Shown here: positions 21,892 to 32,419 of the stretch, in pieces
Position numbering within the stretch: the first letter of the stretch is position 1
Layout: the number at the start of each line of letters is the position of its first letter
Program-made: the position numbers and the translations under genes
Notes under the pieces: model-generated
Seen by the model: the letters and a program-made list of their open reading frames with translations, nothing else
Database searches by the model: none
Told to the model about the DNA's origin: nothing
NCBI GenBank assembly: GCA_036346255.1
Contig: CM070640.1
Span: 35,087,238-35,151,237, forward strand
Reading direction: 5' to 3'
Length of the DNA stretch: 64,000 nt
Origin: Ampelocalamus luodianensis
Taxonomy: Eukaryota; Streptophyta; Magnoliopsida; Poales; Poaceae

Positions 21892-23520
21892 ATGGTGGCC
21901 ACCCGCACTGGAAGTGGCAGCGCCCAAGGCCAGGGCAACGAGAACGCCGACTACCAGAGCACCGCCCAAAGACCTCCCGCATCGCCAATGCAGGACTCGA
22001 CTAGCAACAAATGATGGCCAACCAGACCCATCTCATCAACTTGCTGGCCCAGTCGCTCAGCAACTCCCAGAACATCCAGGCCGTAGCAGCAGCTACCGCC
22101 GCGACCCATGCACCAGCACAACCTCCTCAGCGGGTGACCATGTCGGAGTTCATGCGCATGCATCCCCCAACCTTCTCTAGCAGCACCGAGCCAATGGATG
22201 CTGACGATTGGCTTCGTGCGATCGGGAAGAAGCTAGACATCACTCAATGCACCGATCGTGAGAGGGTCCTGTTCGCCTCTCACCAGCTCAACGGACCAGC
22301 TTCAGAGTGGTGGGACAACTTCTGCATCTCCCACGCCAATGCCCAGGCCATCTCATGGGAAGAGTTCGTGAGAGCTTTTTGCCATGCCCACATCCCTGCC
22401 GGTATGATGACCCTGAAGAAGAAGGAGTTTCATGCACTTCGCCAAGGCAGTCGCTCGGTGAGCGAGTATCTTCACCGGTTCAACCAGCTAGCTCGCTACG
22501 CTCCAGCTGACATAGCCCTGGATGAGGACCGACAGGAGAGGTTTATGGAGGGACTGAATGATGACATCTCCGTCCAACTGATCTCCAGAAACTTCACCGA
22601 CTTCCAGCAGTTGGTGGACAAGGCGATCCGCCAGGAGGCCAAGCATCAGGAGATGGAGAACCGCAAGCGGAGGATGGCCGCTCAGAGGTTTAATGCAGGA
22701 GGCCTTCCCAAGCCTCAATTCACTCAGCCGCAGCCACCGCAGCGTGGAAAGTTCCAGTCTTCCTCGTCCAGAGTCCCAGTGTAGAACCAGCGCCCCAACA
22801 CCTCCAACTTCCGCAACACTTCAACTAGAGGGCAATTTCAGCAGAAGAGCTCTGCTCCCTCGGCCACAGGAGTGACCTGTTTCTATTGCAACGAAATAGG
22901 GTACTACGCCAACAGATGCCCCAAGAAGCAGCAAGCAGCGGCATCTTCCAAGATAGCACCAGGAGCCACAGCCACTGGCGGCACTGCAAAGCCGACAGGT
23001 CAATTTATTAAGGGACGTGTGAACCACGTCACAGCTGAAGAAGCCCAGGCAGCACCGGATGTCGTTCTTGGTATGTTTCTTGTCAACTCAATACCAGCTT
23101 TAGTTCTATTTGATTCCAGAGCTTCGCATTCATTTGTATCAAATAAGTTTGTGGGTAAAAATGGGTTACCTATATCCTCCTTGACCAACCTATCATAATC
23201 CATTTCCCAGGCTCAGAAATGAGAACTAGTTCTCTATGCTCGAACCTCACCCTTGAAATATCCGGAGTATCCTTTCTAGCAGATTTGATAGTCTTGCATT
23301 CCCAAGGGTTGGATATCATTCTTGGAATGGACTGGCTAGCCAAGAATCATGGACAAATAGACTGTGCCAATAGGTCTATCACTCTCACCAATGGAGAGGG
23401 AATTTCAGTCGAGTTCAAGCCCAAGACCTGCACCAAAGGAAGTCCCATCCTCACCAGCATGAAGGAAGTGAAACTTGAAGACATACCTGTAGTTCGAGAA
23501 TACTCCGATGTCTTTCCTGA
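21892..23520 (+). pseudogene. gypsy gag-protease pseudogene
   Basis: Gag forms the capsid and binds RNA, and protease cuts the polyprotein. A start at 21892 (MVATRTGSGS) runs to a stop at 22012, and the frame then shifts. From 22011 the retrotransposon gag domain is long and clear (MDADDWLRAIGKKLD, GPASEWWDNF, SVSEYLHRFNQLARYAP). A TAG at 22782 interrupts it in frame. The zinc knuckle reads CFYCNEIGYYANRC: the histidine of CX2CX4HX4C is replaced by tyrosine. The protease site reads FDSRAS, where the family has a glycine after Ser. After another frame change LDIILGMDWLAKNHG (23310) is the usual protease flap region. Confidence 0.88.
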
Positions 23521-23526
23521 TGAGGC

Positions 23527-26359
23527 ATGCCACCAGATAGGGACGTAATGTTCTTAATGGACTTAGTCCCAGGGACAGCTCTAATATCGAAGCGACCCTA
23601 TAGAATGTCAGCCAATGAGTTAGAAGAATTGAAGAAACAGATTGAGGAATTACGAAGCAAAGGGTACATCCGACCCAGCTCATCACCTTGGGGAGCACCG
23701 ATCGCTCACAAGAAAAGGACAATAGTATGAGGATGTGTGTAGATTACAGATCACTCAACAAGGTGACGATCAAGAACAAGTATCCATTACCCAGGATCGA
23801 TGATCTGTTCGATCAGCTGAAAGGAGCAAGTGTCTTCTCGAAGATTGATTTGAGATCCGCTATCACCAATCGAATATCGCACGTAAGATATCCCAAGACG
23901 CCTTTACCACCGGATATGGATGCGAGTTTACGGTGATGTCTTTCGTTTGACGAACGCCCCTGCTTACTTCATGAATATGATGAACAAAGTGTTCATGGAA
24001 TTCTTGGATAAGTTCGTGGTTGTCTTCATCGATGACATTCTCATCTACTCGAAGGATGAAGAAGAACATGAGAAGCATCTCAGAATGATACTAGACAAGC
24101 TTAGGGAGCACCAGCTTTATGCTAAATTCAGCAAAAGTGAATTTTGGCTAAGTCAAGTGGCATTTCTTGGACATATTGTGTCAGCGGGAGGAATTGCAGT
24201 AGATCCTGCCAAGGTTGAAGCAGTATCAGATTGGAAGCAACCTAGGACAGTCACCGAGGTGAGAAGGTTCCTTGGACTAGCGGGTTATTACCGTCGGTTC
24301 ATTGAAAATTTCTCTAAGATTGCAAGACCCATGACCCAACTTCTAAAGAAAGAAAAGAAATTTGATTGGACAGATGCCTGTGAGGAAAGTTTTCAAGACC
24401 TGAAGAAGAGGCTAGTCTCAGCACCTGTACTAGCCCTACCTTATATCCGTAAGGATTTTGAGATTTTCTGCGACGCATCCCGTCAAGGTCTCGGATGTGT
24501 ATTGATGCAGGAAGGAAAAGTCGTGGCTTATGCATCCAGACAGTTGAGGCCACATGAAGGAAATTATCCGACCCATGATCTTGAGTTAGCAGCGATTGTG
24601 CATGCTTTGAAGATTTGGCGGCATTATCTCATTGGTAATCGCTATGAGATTTTCATGGATCACAAGAGTCTGAAATATATCTTCACGCAGGCAGAATTAA
24701 ACCTTCGACAGAGAAGATGGCTGGAGCTGATAAAGGATTATGATCTCGGAATTCATTACCATCCAGGCAAAGCAAATGTAGTTGCGGATGCCTTGAGCAG
24801 AAAGACCTATTGTAATACCATGATGGTACAAAAGGATCAGCCAGAACTGCATGAAAAATTGAAGCGTCTAAACTTGGAGATTGTCAGTCAAGGTTGTGTG
24901 AATGCTTTGGAAGTACAACCAACTCTTCAAAGTCAGATCAGAGAAAAACAGCTAGAAGATGAAGACATCAAGGAGATCAAGAAGAATATGCGAAGAGGCA
25001 AGGCTCCAGGATTCGCTGAAGATGAACAAGGGACTATATGGTTTGGGAACCGCATTTGTGTGCCTGACCAGCAGGAGTTAAAACAGTCAATTCTGAAGGA
25101 GGCTCATGAATCGCCTTACTCCATTCACCTCGGAAGCACCAAGATGTACCAGGATCTGAAGGAAAAATACTGGTGGGTCAGCATGAAGCGAGAGATTACT
25201 GAGTTTGTCGCTCGTTGTGATGTGTGCCAGCGAGTTAAGGCAGAACATCAAAGACCAGCTGGACTGTTACAGCCATTACCAATCCCAGAATGGAATTAGG
25301 AGGAAATTGGCATGGACTTCATCACTGGACTTCCTAGGACCCAATCAGGATATGATTCTATCTGGGTGATAATTTATCGGTTGACTAAGGTAGCTCACTT
25401 CATCCCCGTCAAGACTACATACAGGAGCAGTCAGTTGGCAGAATTATATGTGGCCAGGATTGTTTGTCTACACGGAGTACCCAAGAAGATCGTGGTCGGC
25501 AGAGGTTCCCGCCACATTAAGATTCTGGCAGAGTCTGCATGAAGCCTTAGGCACCAAACTCAATTTCAGTATAGCCTATCATCCTCAGACAGATGGCCAG
25601 ACGGAACGCACCAACCGAGTTCTTGAAGATATGCTCCGAGCCTCTGCCCTAGACTTTGGACAAAGTTGGGACAAGAATTTACCGTATGCAGAATTCTCGT
25701 ATAACAATAGCTATCAAGCCAGTTTGCAAATGGCTCCATTCGAAGCATTGTATGGCAGAAAGTGCAGAACTCCACTCCTATGGGATGAAGTAGGAGAACA
25801 CCAGCTCTTTGGACCTGAGTTGATCAAAGATGCTGAAATTAAGGTAAAAGTCATAAGAGAACACCTGAGAGTGGCACAATCCCGACAAAAGAGTTATGCT
25901 GATAACCGTCGGAGGGATTTAAACTTTGAGGTAGGAGACTTTGTCTATCTCAGAGTCACTCCACTTAGAGGAGTAAGAAGATTTCGGACAAAAGGAAAAC
26001 TTGCACCCAGATTTGTGGGACCATACAAAATTCTAGCCAAAAGAGGTGAAGTAGCATATCAGCTTGAGCTGCCAGAAGCTTTGTCAGCAGTGCACAATGT
26101 CTTCCATGTGTCCCAGTTGAAAAAATATCTCCGAGTGCCAGAAGACCACACCCTCCTGGAAAGCTGTGATCTCCAAGAAGACCTCACTTATGTGGAGCGA
26201 CAAATCAAGATTCTGGATGTCGCAGAACGTGTTACCAGGAGCAGGATCATTCGATCATACAAGGTGCAGTGGAGTCATCACCCAGAGATTGAAGCCACTT
26301 GGGAGAAGGAAGAAGACCTCAGAACCAACTACCCCGACCTGTTTGCTGATCAAGTCTGA
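23527..26359 (+). pseudogene. gypsy pol pseudogene: RT, RNase H, integrase, chromodomain-like tail
   Basis: Reverse transcriptase begins PYRMSANELEELKKQI. A frame change precedes VDYRSLNKVTIKNKYPLP and KIDLRS, and another precedes the catalytic FIDDILIYS (Asp pair at 24031-24036). An open stretch of 459 codons (23920-25299) covers the RT palm, RNase H (FEIFCDASRQGLG, DHKSLKYIFTQ, NVVADALSRK) and the integrase HHCC finger (CDVCQRVK). A TAG at 25297 and a frame change near 25490 break integrase. Its first Asp is present (MDFITGLP), but the second Asp is changed to Gly in VVGRGS. The Glu is present (TNRVLEDML). The C-terminus (VHNVFHVSQLKKY, VQWSHHPEIEATWEKEEDLR) is the chromodomain-like targeting tail of chromoviruses. 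Confidence 0.92.
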
Positions 26360-26381
26360 ATCTCGGGGTCGAGATTCCCTT

Positions 26382-26393
26382 AAGGGGGGTAGG
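26382..26393 (+). other. polypurine tract of the gypsy element
   Basis: AAGGGGGGTAGG lies two bases before the 3' LTR start. It would prime plus-strand DNA synthesis. Confidence 0.85.
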
Positions 26394-26395
26394 TT

Positions 26396-28633
26396 TGTAA
26401 CAGTCCAATTTTCAAATTTCAGTATAAATTAAAATTTATGTATTTTTGTGGAATTTTCTGGAATTTTTAAAAGCTTTTATAATTATTTTAAAGTCAAAAC
26501 AAATTTATTTGTAAAATTAAAAGCCAACATAAAGTTGAAAATAATTTTATTAAGTCCAAAATAGATAAGGAAATTTCTGTGAATTTTTCCATAATTTTTG
26601 AAATTATTTTGCTATTTTCTAAAGCTTTATTGAATTACCAGAATTAAATCAAATCAAAAATCAAAAGAAAATCTAAATCCGGCTTTGGGCCGAAACCCAA
26701 AGGCCTCGGCCCAAAACCCTTCGCGCGTGCGGCCCGCACCGGCCCACACCCCCGCACCGCTCTCACCCCTCTCTCTTTTTCCCCACCGTTGGATTCTAAT
26801 CCAACGACCCACACCGCCATCTCTCTTCGCCCTCCGATTGAACCTAAACGGCCAGATCTCGCCGATCTCCTCCACGTCACCACGCGCGGCGTCGGCCGTT
26901 GGATCAAAATCCAATGGACCGCACTCCCTCTTCCTCCTTCCCCTTCTTCTTCGCGCAACGCCCGCCGCCTCCACCATTTTTGGCTGCACCCGAGCTCCAC
27001 AACTGCCGCCCCCCAACCTCCCGCGTCTCCGTCACGACGTGCGCACGACTCGGCGCCTCCAACCGCCCTCGCCCCCACCTTCTTCACCCTTTCTTCGCGC
27101 CCGGTTCACCCACGCGCCGCAACCGCCGCCGACGTGCCGCAACCGCCGGCCGCACACGATCTCCTCCCCCGGCCACCCCCGGCCCCTATAAAAGGGAGCA
27201 CCGGGAGCCCCTCTTCACTCCGATCCCGAAGCCACCATCCACTTGCCCCCTATCGCCGTGAGCTCGCCGGAATCGAAGGTTTTTCCCGCCGACCGTCGTA
27301 AGCTTCGGTCGATGATTTCGCCGCCGTCGTCGACGCCCTCGCCTCGCCGACGCCACCATCATCTTCGCCGCGACCTCGCGCACCCAGTGCTCACCTCGCC
27401 TTCGCCGGGATATTGTCGGAGCTCCTTCACCGCCTGCAAGCCGATCTCGCCGCCGCCGGCCGACGCCTCGCGCCCATCAGCCTTGAATTTGTCGTATTTT
27501 TGCGTTTAGACTTCGACGGCTCCGGAGAGTTCGACCAATCTGAAGACCTAGAATTCCAAGACGTCAACGAAGGCAAGTTACACCATTGATCATATTGCTC
27601 CCAGTATTTTTAAGTTATTTTCAATTTTTAAATTATTTAACGCATGCACATGTTTGTATAAATATTTCAATGTCCTGTTTTTATATAAATTTACTCCCAT
27701 GTTTAATTGTATGGCCATTTTGAACATTGTACTTGATTGTATTGACACCATAGACAAAATAATATCAAAACTAGTCATATGCTTAGCCAGGCTTAGTTCA
27801 CACTTAAAGAATTTGGGGAAGGTTTAGCCAAATCTCTTACAAATTTGTTTCAAACTTGATATAGTGGTATTGTTTTACCACATGAATTTATAAAGAGAGT
27901 TTTATTCAAAATAAAATCAAAAATGGGTTTGGACTTGGGCGAAATGGTCGGAATGGTGGGTGCAGGTTTATGCACGGGATTGATCTGGTTAACATTAAGG
28001 CCCATGGTTTGTAGGAATGACGCCCAAGTCAATTGAGGACCGGTCTTTGAGCCGCTTATTGCTATGCCTTACCGTACCACCACACGTCCTGTATGGGCAA
28101 GATTTGGCTAATTAATTTGTAATATTTTAGTTTATTTATGTCATGTTGATATGTGGGTGTCGGTTAGACTTTTATTCCCACTTGGCGCAAGAGGGGGCTT
28201 CCGGAGGATGGTTAGTCCAAAGGGGCGAACCTTAGCGGGCATGAGTACACTAGGACAGAACATTGTAAAGGCCTCATGATAATTGCTCAGTCACACGCCT
28301 ACGGAAGCGTGTAGTGGCCGACATAATGAGCATATCATCTCGTGTGGGTAAAGTTGTACCAACTCTGCAGAGTAGAAACTATTCGAATAGCCGCGTCCGC
28401 AGCCATGGACATGCTAGCAGGGCCACTTAAAGTTAGAATTGTTTTTATTTTTTTACATGCTTTAACAAATGTTGAGGATGGTTAATCCTTATGAAAAGTT
28501 GGGTGGGAAGCCAAGTGTTAGGAGGGGATCCTTCACTTAATCTTTGGAGGTTATCCATAATACAACTTCGTCATTTTAAAATATGATTTTAGTCATAGTA
28601 CAAAACTGCCTTAGAAATTACTATGTTTATTTA
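26396..28633 (+). repeat. 3' LTR of the gypsy element, internally deleted and end-truncated
   Basis: The LTR starts TGTAACAGTCC and matches the 5' LTR closely, including TATAAAA at 27187-27193. Two parts are missing: about 575 bp corresponding to 18771-19345 of the 5' LTR, and the final ~427 bp corresponding to about 20490-20916. It ends ...ATGTTTATTTA at 28633, without the CA end, directly followed by the target duplication cccaa. Confidence 0.9.
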
Positions 28634-28998
28634 CCCAATCCCCACCTCCTTGTTTGGTATGCTTGTTGTAAGTCAATTTGTTGCAGCGACTTTTCTCAAT
28701 TGTTGTATGGAGTTTACATTTTGTTGTAATGTGTTTTCTTAAATGTTGTATTAATTTTCCCAAATTGTGTCGCGCATGGTCATATTTTTTTTTGTTGCAG
28801 TAGAGTGTGCGATTCTCAATTTTGTTGTGAACTTTTAATTTTATTGTTGCACGAGCAATTTTAAAATATTGCTACTGTTGTTTTCAACTATTGCAGTGTC
28901 ATAATGTCATAAACGTTTTTGTTTTGGGATTTCTGATATCATTTTAGCACTTAGCTCAGTCATATACATATGATTCTCATTCTTCTTTTGGTGAGAAG

Positions 28999-29042
<44 letters not shown>

Positions 29043-29549
29043 CTCGACATTTTTCCACTGTTATTCTGTATTTTATTGCATACATGATTACAATTATTGC
29101 ACAAGTTGTTTACTCATGTTGCATTGAAGCGTATTATGGGAAGTTTCCCATTGTACGTCTGGACGCTAGTTGTATCGGATAATCCTAGCGCTCCTACATC
29201 TAACCCGTAACAAAATATTGGACGCCGTCCCAGCCACTCATTCCTCATCTAGTTGTACGTACGTGTGATGTCTATCCAACTCATAAGGTTCTCCTCTCCG
29301 TCTCTCTTGGTTGCTCCGGCCACAAGCTACTACCATCAAGCTTCTAGGTGCGAGCTCCTTCCTCCCCTCTCCCACGCACCAGCATGCGAGTTGCTTCCTC
29401 CCAATCTCCATGCACAGCCAAGCCTCATTACCGTTGAGAAGTGGGTGCCACCAACGCGGCTTCCACGAGCACCCTGGAGATCTAGTAGAGTGCGAGAGCG
29501 GTAGTCGGTGGCGGCGGGCGGAGGAGGAGGATGAGGACGACGAGGAGAG
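28634..29549. repeat. direct-repeat flank, TTGTTGCA-rich sequence and (TA)n tract
   Basis: Bases 28634-28758 (cccaatccccacctcc, ggtatgcttgttg, aagtcaatttgtt) recur in diverged form at 29728-29852. The sequence between is rich in ttgttgca/tgttgtaa motifs. A (TA)n microsatellite of about 19 units occupies 29002-29039. From about 29300 the sequence becomes GC-richer and leads into the 5'-UTR-like purine-rich segment before the cellulose synthase exon. I cannot name the repeat family. Confidence 0.65.
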
Positions 29550-29630
29550 ATGGAGGCGAGCGTCGAGCTAGTCGTCGGCTGCCACAACCACAACAAGCTC
29601 GTCGCCAACCGCCGTGACGGCGATCCTAGG
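29550..29630 (+). pseudogene. cellulose synthase (CesA) first-exon fragment
   Basis: CesA proteins are plasma-membrane glycosyltransferases that make cellulose. The 27 codons from the ATG at 29550 start MEASVELVVG and end LVANRRDGDPR, the characteristic N-terminus of grass CesA proteins just before the zinc-binding RING-like domain. The exon ends with a consensus donor (|gtacgt at 29631), where real CesA genes also have their first intron. Purine-rich sequence before the ATG (29500-29549) resembles a CesA 5' UTR. No second exon follows. It is a captured or duplicated fragment, flanked by the direct repeats at 28634 and 29728. Confidence 0.72.
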
Positions 29631-29890
29631 GTACGTGTGGCGCTAGCCGATGAGCATTACGTCACTGTGGAGTGCATGGGTTTCGGGTAGTGTTCGGTGC
29701 TTATTTTGGTTCATTTTTCTCGTCGATGACACCCAATCCCCACCTCCTATATTGGTATGCTTGTTGCAAGTCAATTTGTTACAACTGTTTTTCTCAATTG
29801 TTGCATATAGTGTTTTATTTTGTTGCAATGTGTTTTTTTTAAATGATTCTCAAGTTTGTGTGAGCAAAGAAATATGAGTTTTTGACTAAT
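29631..29890. other. putative CesA intron start and second copy of the direct repeat
   Basis: Sequence after the donor runs into ctcgtcgatgacacccaa (29711-29728) and the second direct repeat copy (29728-29852). The same phrase, ctcgtcggtgacgcccaa, lies just after the GGPPS-like pseudogene at 17663-17680, directly before the gypsy insertion. Confidence 0.65.
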
Positions 29891-30463
29891 ATAACACGTT
29901 TTACGAGCGCAATAGCAAATGTAGTTCCCTCTCAGCGTTAAATACAAAAAGGCACCATGTTCGTGCTTCAGAGTGTCAGAGTCACTGGCAGAATGACACG
30001 TCGCCGCGTCCGTGCACCTAGGGCACGGTGGCGCTGATTCCGTGCGCCCAGGCATGGACACGCCGAGTCATGCACCCAGGGCACGGACACGCCGAGTCGT
30101 GCGCCTAGGGCACGGACGTGAGGCACACGAGGGCAGGGCGTGGCACGCGGACGTGGGGCAGGATGCACAGGTGCGGCATGTGGTGCACAGACATGAAGCG
30201 CTCTACTCCCAAGGCCCATAGACTCACCCGGCTCCAGTCCCAGGGAGCACACTCGCTGGCTCCGTGCCCTGGGTTCATGGACTCACCGGCTCCGTGCCCC
30301 GGGCGCACGGACTAGGCGACACCATGCCTCGGGTGCACGAACGCGGCGATGTGTTGTTCCTTCGGCGACTCTGGCCCTCTAGCGCACGAACACGGTGCCT
30401 TTTTTGGCATTTGGCGCAAAGAGAGAGAGCTACATTTGTTATTACGTGCGTAAAACATGTTAT
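29891..30463. mobile_element. non-autonomous MULE (573 bp) with ~75-bp terminal inverted repeats
   Basis: The left end ATAACACGTTTTACG (29891) and the right end, read in reverse complement from 30463 (ATAACATGTTTTACG), match for about 75 bp, including 'caaatgtag' and 'aaggcacc.tgttcgtgc'. The flanks are ttgactaat (29882-29890) and tcaactaat (30464-30472... read from 30465), a 9-bp target duplication with two differences, the size expected for Mutator-like elements. The interior (30005-30400) is a GC-rich array of diverged units built around 'gggcacgga' and 'cgtgc'. It encodes no transposase. Confidence 0.8.
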
Positions 30464-30473
30464 CTCAACTAAT

Positions 30474-31535
30474 AAAAGGAGTTTGCCCTCGCGCAACGGG
30501 ATGATGTCATTTATCCCGTGCGCACGGTTGGCCTCTCCCCCCCCCTCCCAAATTCCTCGTCGAGGCACACCAACATGTGAATCAAACCTGACAGGGACAA
30601 GGTCTCGCCTCGCCACCCCACGTGACACGAACGTATCTATGCCCCCACTTCTTCCACAACCACCTAAACCGTCGTCGTCTTACTTCTTCTTCACATGCAC
30701 ACACCAAATTTCGTTGCCGTCCCACTCCTTTCTGTCTCGCACAGTGACTCACCACCTGAGCATGTCCAGCATTTGCTTCGCACCTCAAAGATCCCGACCC
30801 CCTTGGACACTCAATCCACGGGTTGCAATGGTGACATGCACGAAGGTGAGGGGATCTGATAGCGTAGAACGCAGCGGTGCGGGGAGGTAGCGCCGACGAC
30901 AGAAGGAGGTAGCGGGGAGGGGAGGTGGCATCGGGGACGGGAGAAGGTACCGGGAGGGAAGGGAAGAGAGGAGGAGAAGCGACGGCTCTGGGGAAGGGAG
31001 GGGACGCAGCAACGGCGTACAAAGAAGAGGCAGAGACAAAGACGTTCTTCCCTTGCCACGGCGCTGTCTCGAGCTCACCGCACCATATCCTCTTCATCCT
31101 AATACTCCCCTGCGTTGTCGTCGCCTCCTACTCCGCACTGGCTGAGCAAGCATCGCCGCCTCCTTCTCGCCTACCACTGCGACGCTGCCGCCACCACCTC
31201 CCTCGGCCTCCCACCTCCTCACCGCAATGTGCAGGACGAGGGTTGAAGAGGCCAATGACCGTGAGAACCAAATCGTGGCTTAGGTTCAGGGTGGAAGAAG
31301 ATGGCCATGAACGCGTAGCTTTCTTCCTTGTCAATCGACAATGGCTGAAAATGGACAGCACGTCGGGGAGGGAAGTCGGCATCAACATCAACTTTCAAAG
31401 GTAAACAATATATGAACTCAAAATTCTAATTTTCGGGTGTGAAAGAAATTTGATATTCCTTATATGGTTTAGGATCTTGTCTATTGATATATATCACTCT
31501 CTTTTAGGGTTCTGTTGCAACGCACGTCCTTCTAG
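30474..31535 (+). mobile_element. Helitron-like segment, 5' end uncertain
   Basis: The right end GTTGCAACGCACGTCCTTCTAG followed by T (31536) is the usual rice Helitron 3' terminus (read as GTTGCAACGCACG then CTAG|T). Near the left end, 'actaataaaaggag' followed by an imperfect hairpin (gcgcaacggga at 30492 with tcccgtgcgc near 30515) is also Helitron-like. The exact 5' end is unclear because the adjacent MULE inserted there. Open frames on both strands between 30580 and 31400 are GC-driven. One segment may derive from a host gene, but I recognise none. Confidence 0.55.
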
Positions 31536-31662
31536 TATTAGCCAAAAGCTCAAAAAATATGGCCAGAGTCCTGGCCGTTTGATCAACGCCGCTTCCTGGG
31601 CTCACATGTCATTTGGAGTCTCATACGCGCATCCCTCTCGGGCGCGTTTCGTTCGTCTCCAT
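31536..31662. other. host flank left of the copia element
   Basis: This short stretch ends tccat, the target site duplicated by the copia insertion. It continues at 38860 on the other side of that element. No gene is recognised. Confidence 0.5.
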
Positions 31663-31934
31663 TGTTAAGAAACCGGGCCCAAGCCAGGAGTCCTGGCCCA
31701 AGGTGGGCTCCTCATCCCAAACCCTAGCAGAGTCGTAGTCTATAAATAGGGGGTGCTATTCATTGTAAAGGATTGATCGATGGATGAAGGAATAAAGAGA
31801 AGCAAGACGTCCCCCTATATCTCTGTGTTCAATCTCTTATTATGTTCTTGTTGTTCATGCATTGTTCTTACGATTCTACGCTTGTCTACGAGGTAATCGT
31901 TCGGACTGGACTCGCCAGCGACGGTTCCTCAACA
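31663..31934 (+). repeat. 5' LTR of copia element 1
   Basis: 272 bp, TG...CA ends, with a TATAAATAG box at about 31741-31749 inside 'gtagtctataaataggggg'. Transcription of the element would start shortly downstream. Confidence 0.93.
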
Positions 31935-31935
31935 C

Positions 31936-31950
31936 GTTATCAGCACGATC
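31936..31950 (+). other. primer binding site of copia element 1
   Basis: GTTATCAGCACGATC lies one base after the LTR end. It is the tRNA-primer region by position, and its match to an initiator tRNA-Met is partial. Confidence 0.55.
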
Positions 31951-32419
31951 GACTCTCCTCGCATCGAAAAGGTAACCGTTGATGAACGACACTCGTAGAT
32001 TGAATCGTTTTCTAGACTGCTTTCAATTCTGAAAATTTGGCTTTCTAGATTGGTTTTCCTACGGTGCAAATCCGCTCTAATCTACCGCGAGCTGACTTGA
32101 AGTCGCCGGCCAAGCCGATCGGTGGATTGCATGAAAGAGTAGATGATGATTGTACCGTAGGTAGTATATGCAATCGCATGAAAGGCACCATGTGCACGGC
32201 ACCGCCTGCAAGCGGCTGCCACTACCTCTGCGATACGTTACCGGTCGGCATAGTCCGCCATCACGTACCGCCACAGAGGCAACGACAGAGCCACGCCGCC
32301 AGCATGCGGCAAGCATACACATATCAGCATGAAGCCGCGCCTTCGTTGCAATCTTGTATTACATCGTATTGCATCGCATACATCTGCAAGAATGAACAGT
32401 AATATCGATTTTTTTTTGC

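Larger units (their letters stand above)
17681..28633 (+). mobile_element. Ty3/gypsy chromovirus (Tekay/Del-like), degenerate, with TSD cccaa
   Basis: The element has a 5' LTR (17681-20916), a tRNA-Met-type primer site, an extra ORF, gag, pol in the order protease-RT-RNase H-integrase-chromodomain-like tail, a polypurine tract and a shortened 3' LTR (26396-28633). Integrase after RNase H places it in Ty3/gypsy. The C-terminal tail and extra ORF suggest the Tekay/Del branch, as in rice RIRE3/RIRE8. That subgroup assignment is inference. The 5-bp repeat cccaa flanks both sides exactly (17676-17680 and 28634-28638). It carries at least five frame changes and several stops, so it cannot encode its own proteins. 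Confidence 0.92.

Noticed and set aside
30463..30480. TCTCAACTAATAAAAGG as a definite Helitron 5' end
   Set aside because: Its first base is also the last base of the MULE inverted repeat and the next bases are the MULE target duplication, so the resemblance may be created by the junction.
30582..31404. Open frames of 159-171 codons in the Helitron-like segment
   Set aside because: Low-complexity Ser/Pro/Arg composition, several overlapping frames, and no family similarity that I recognise.
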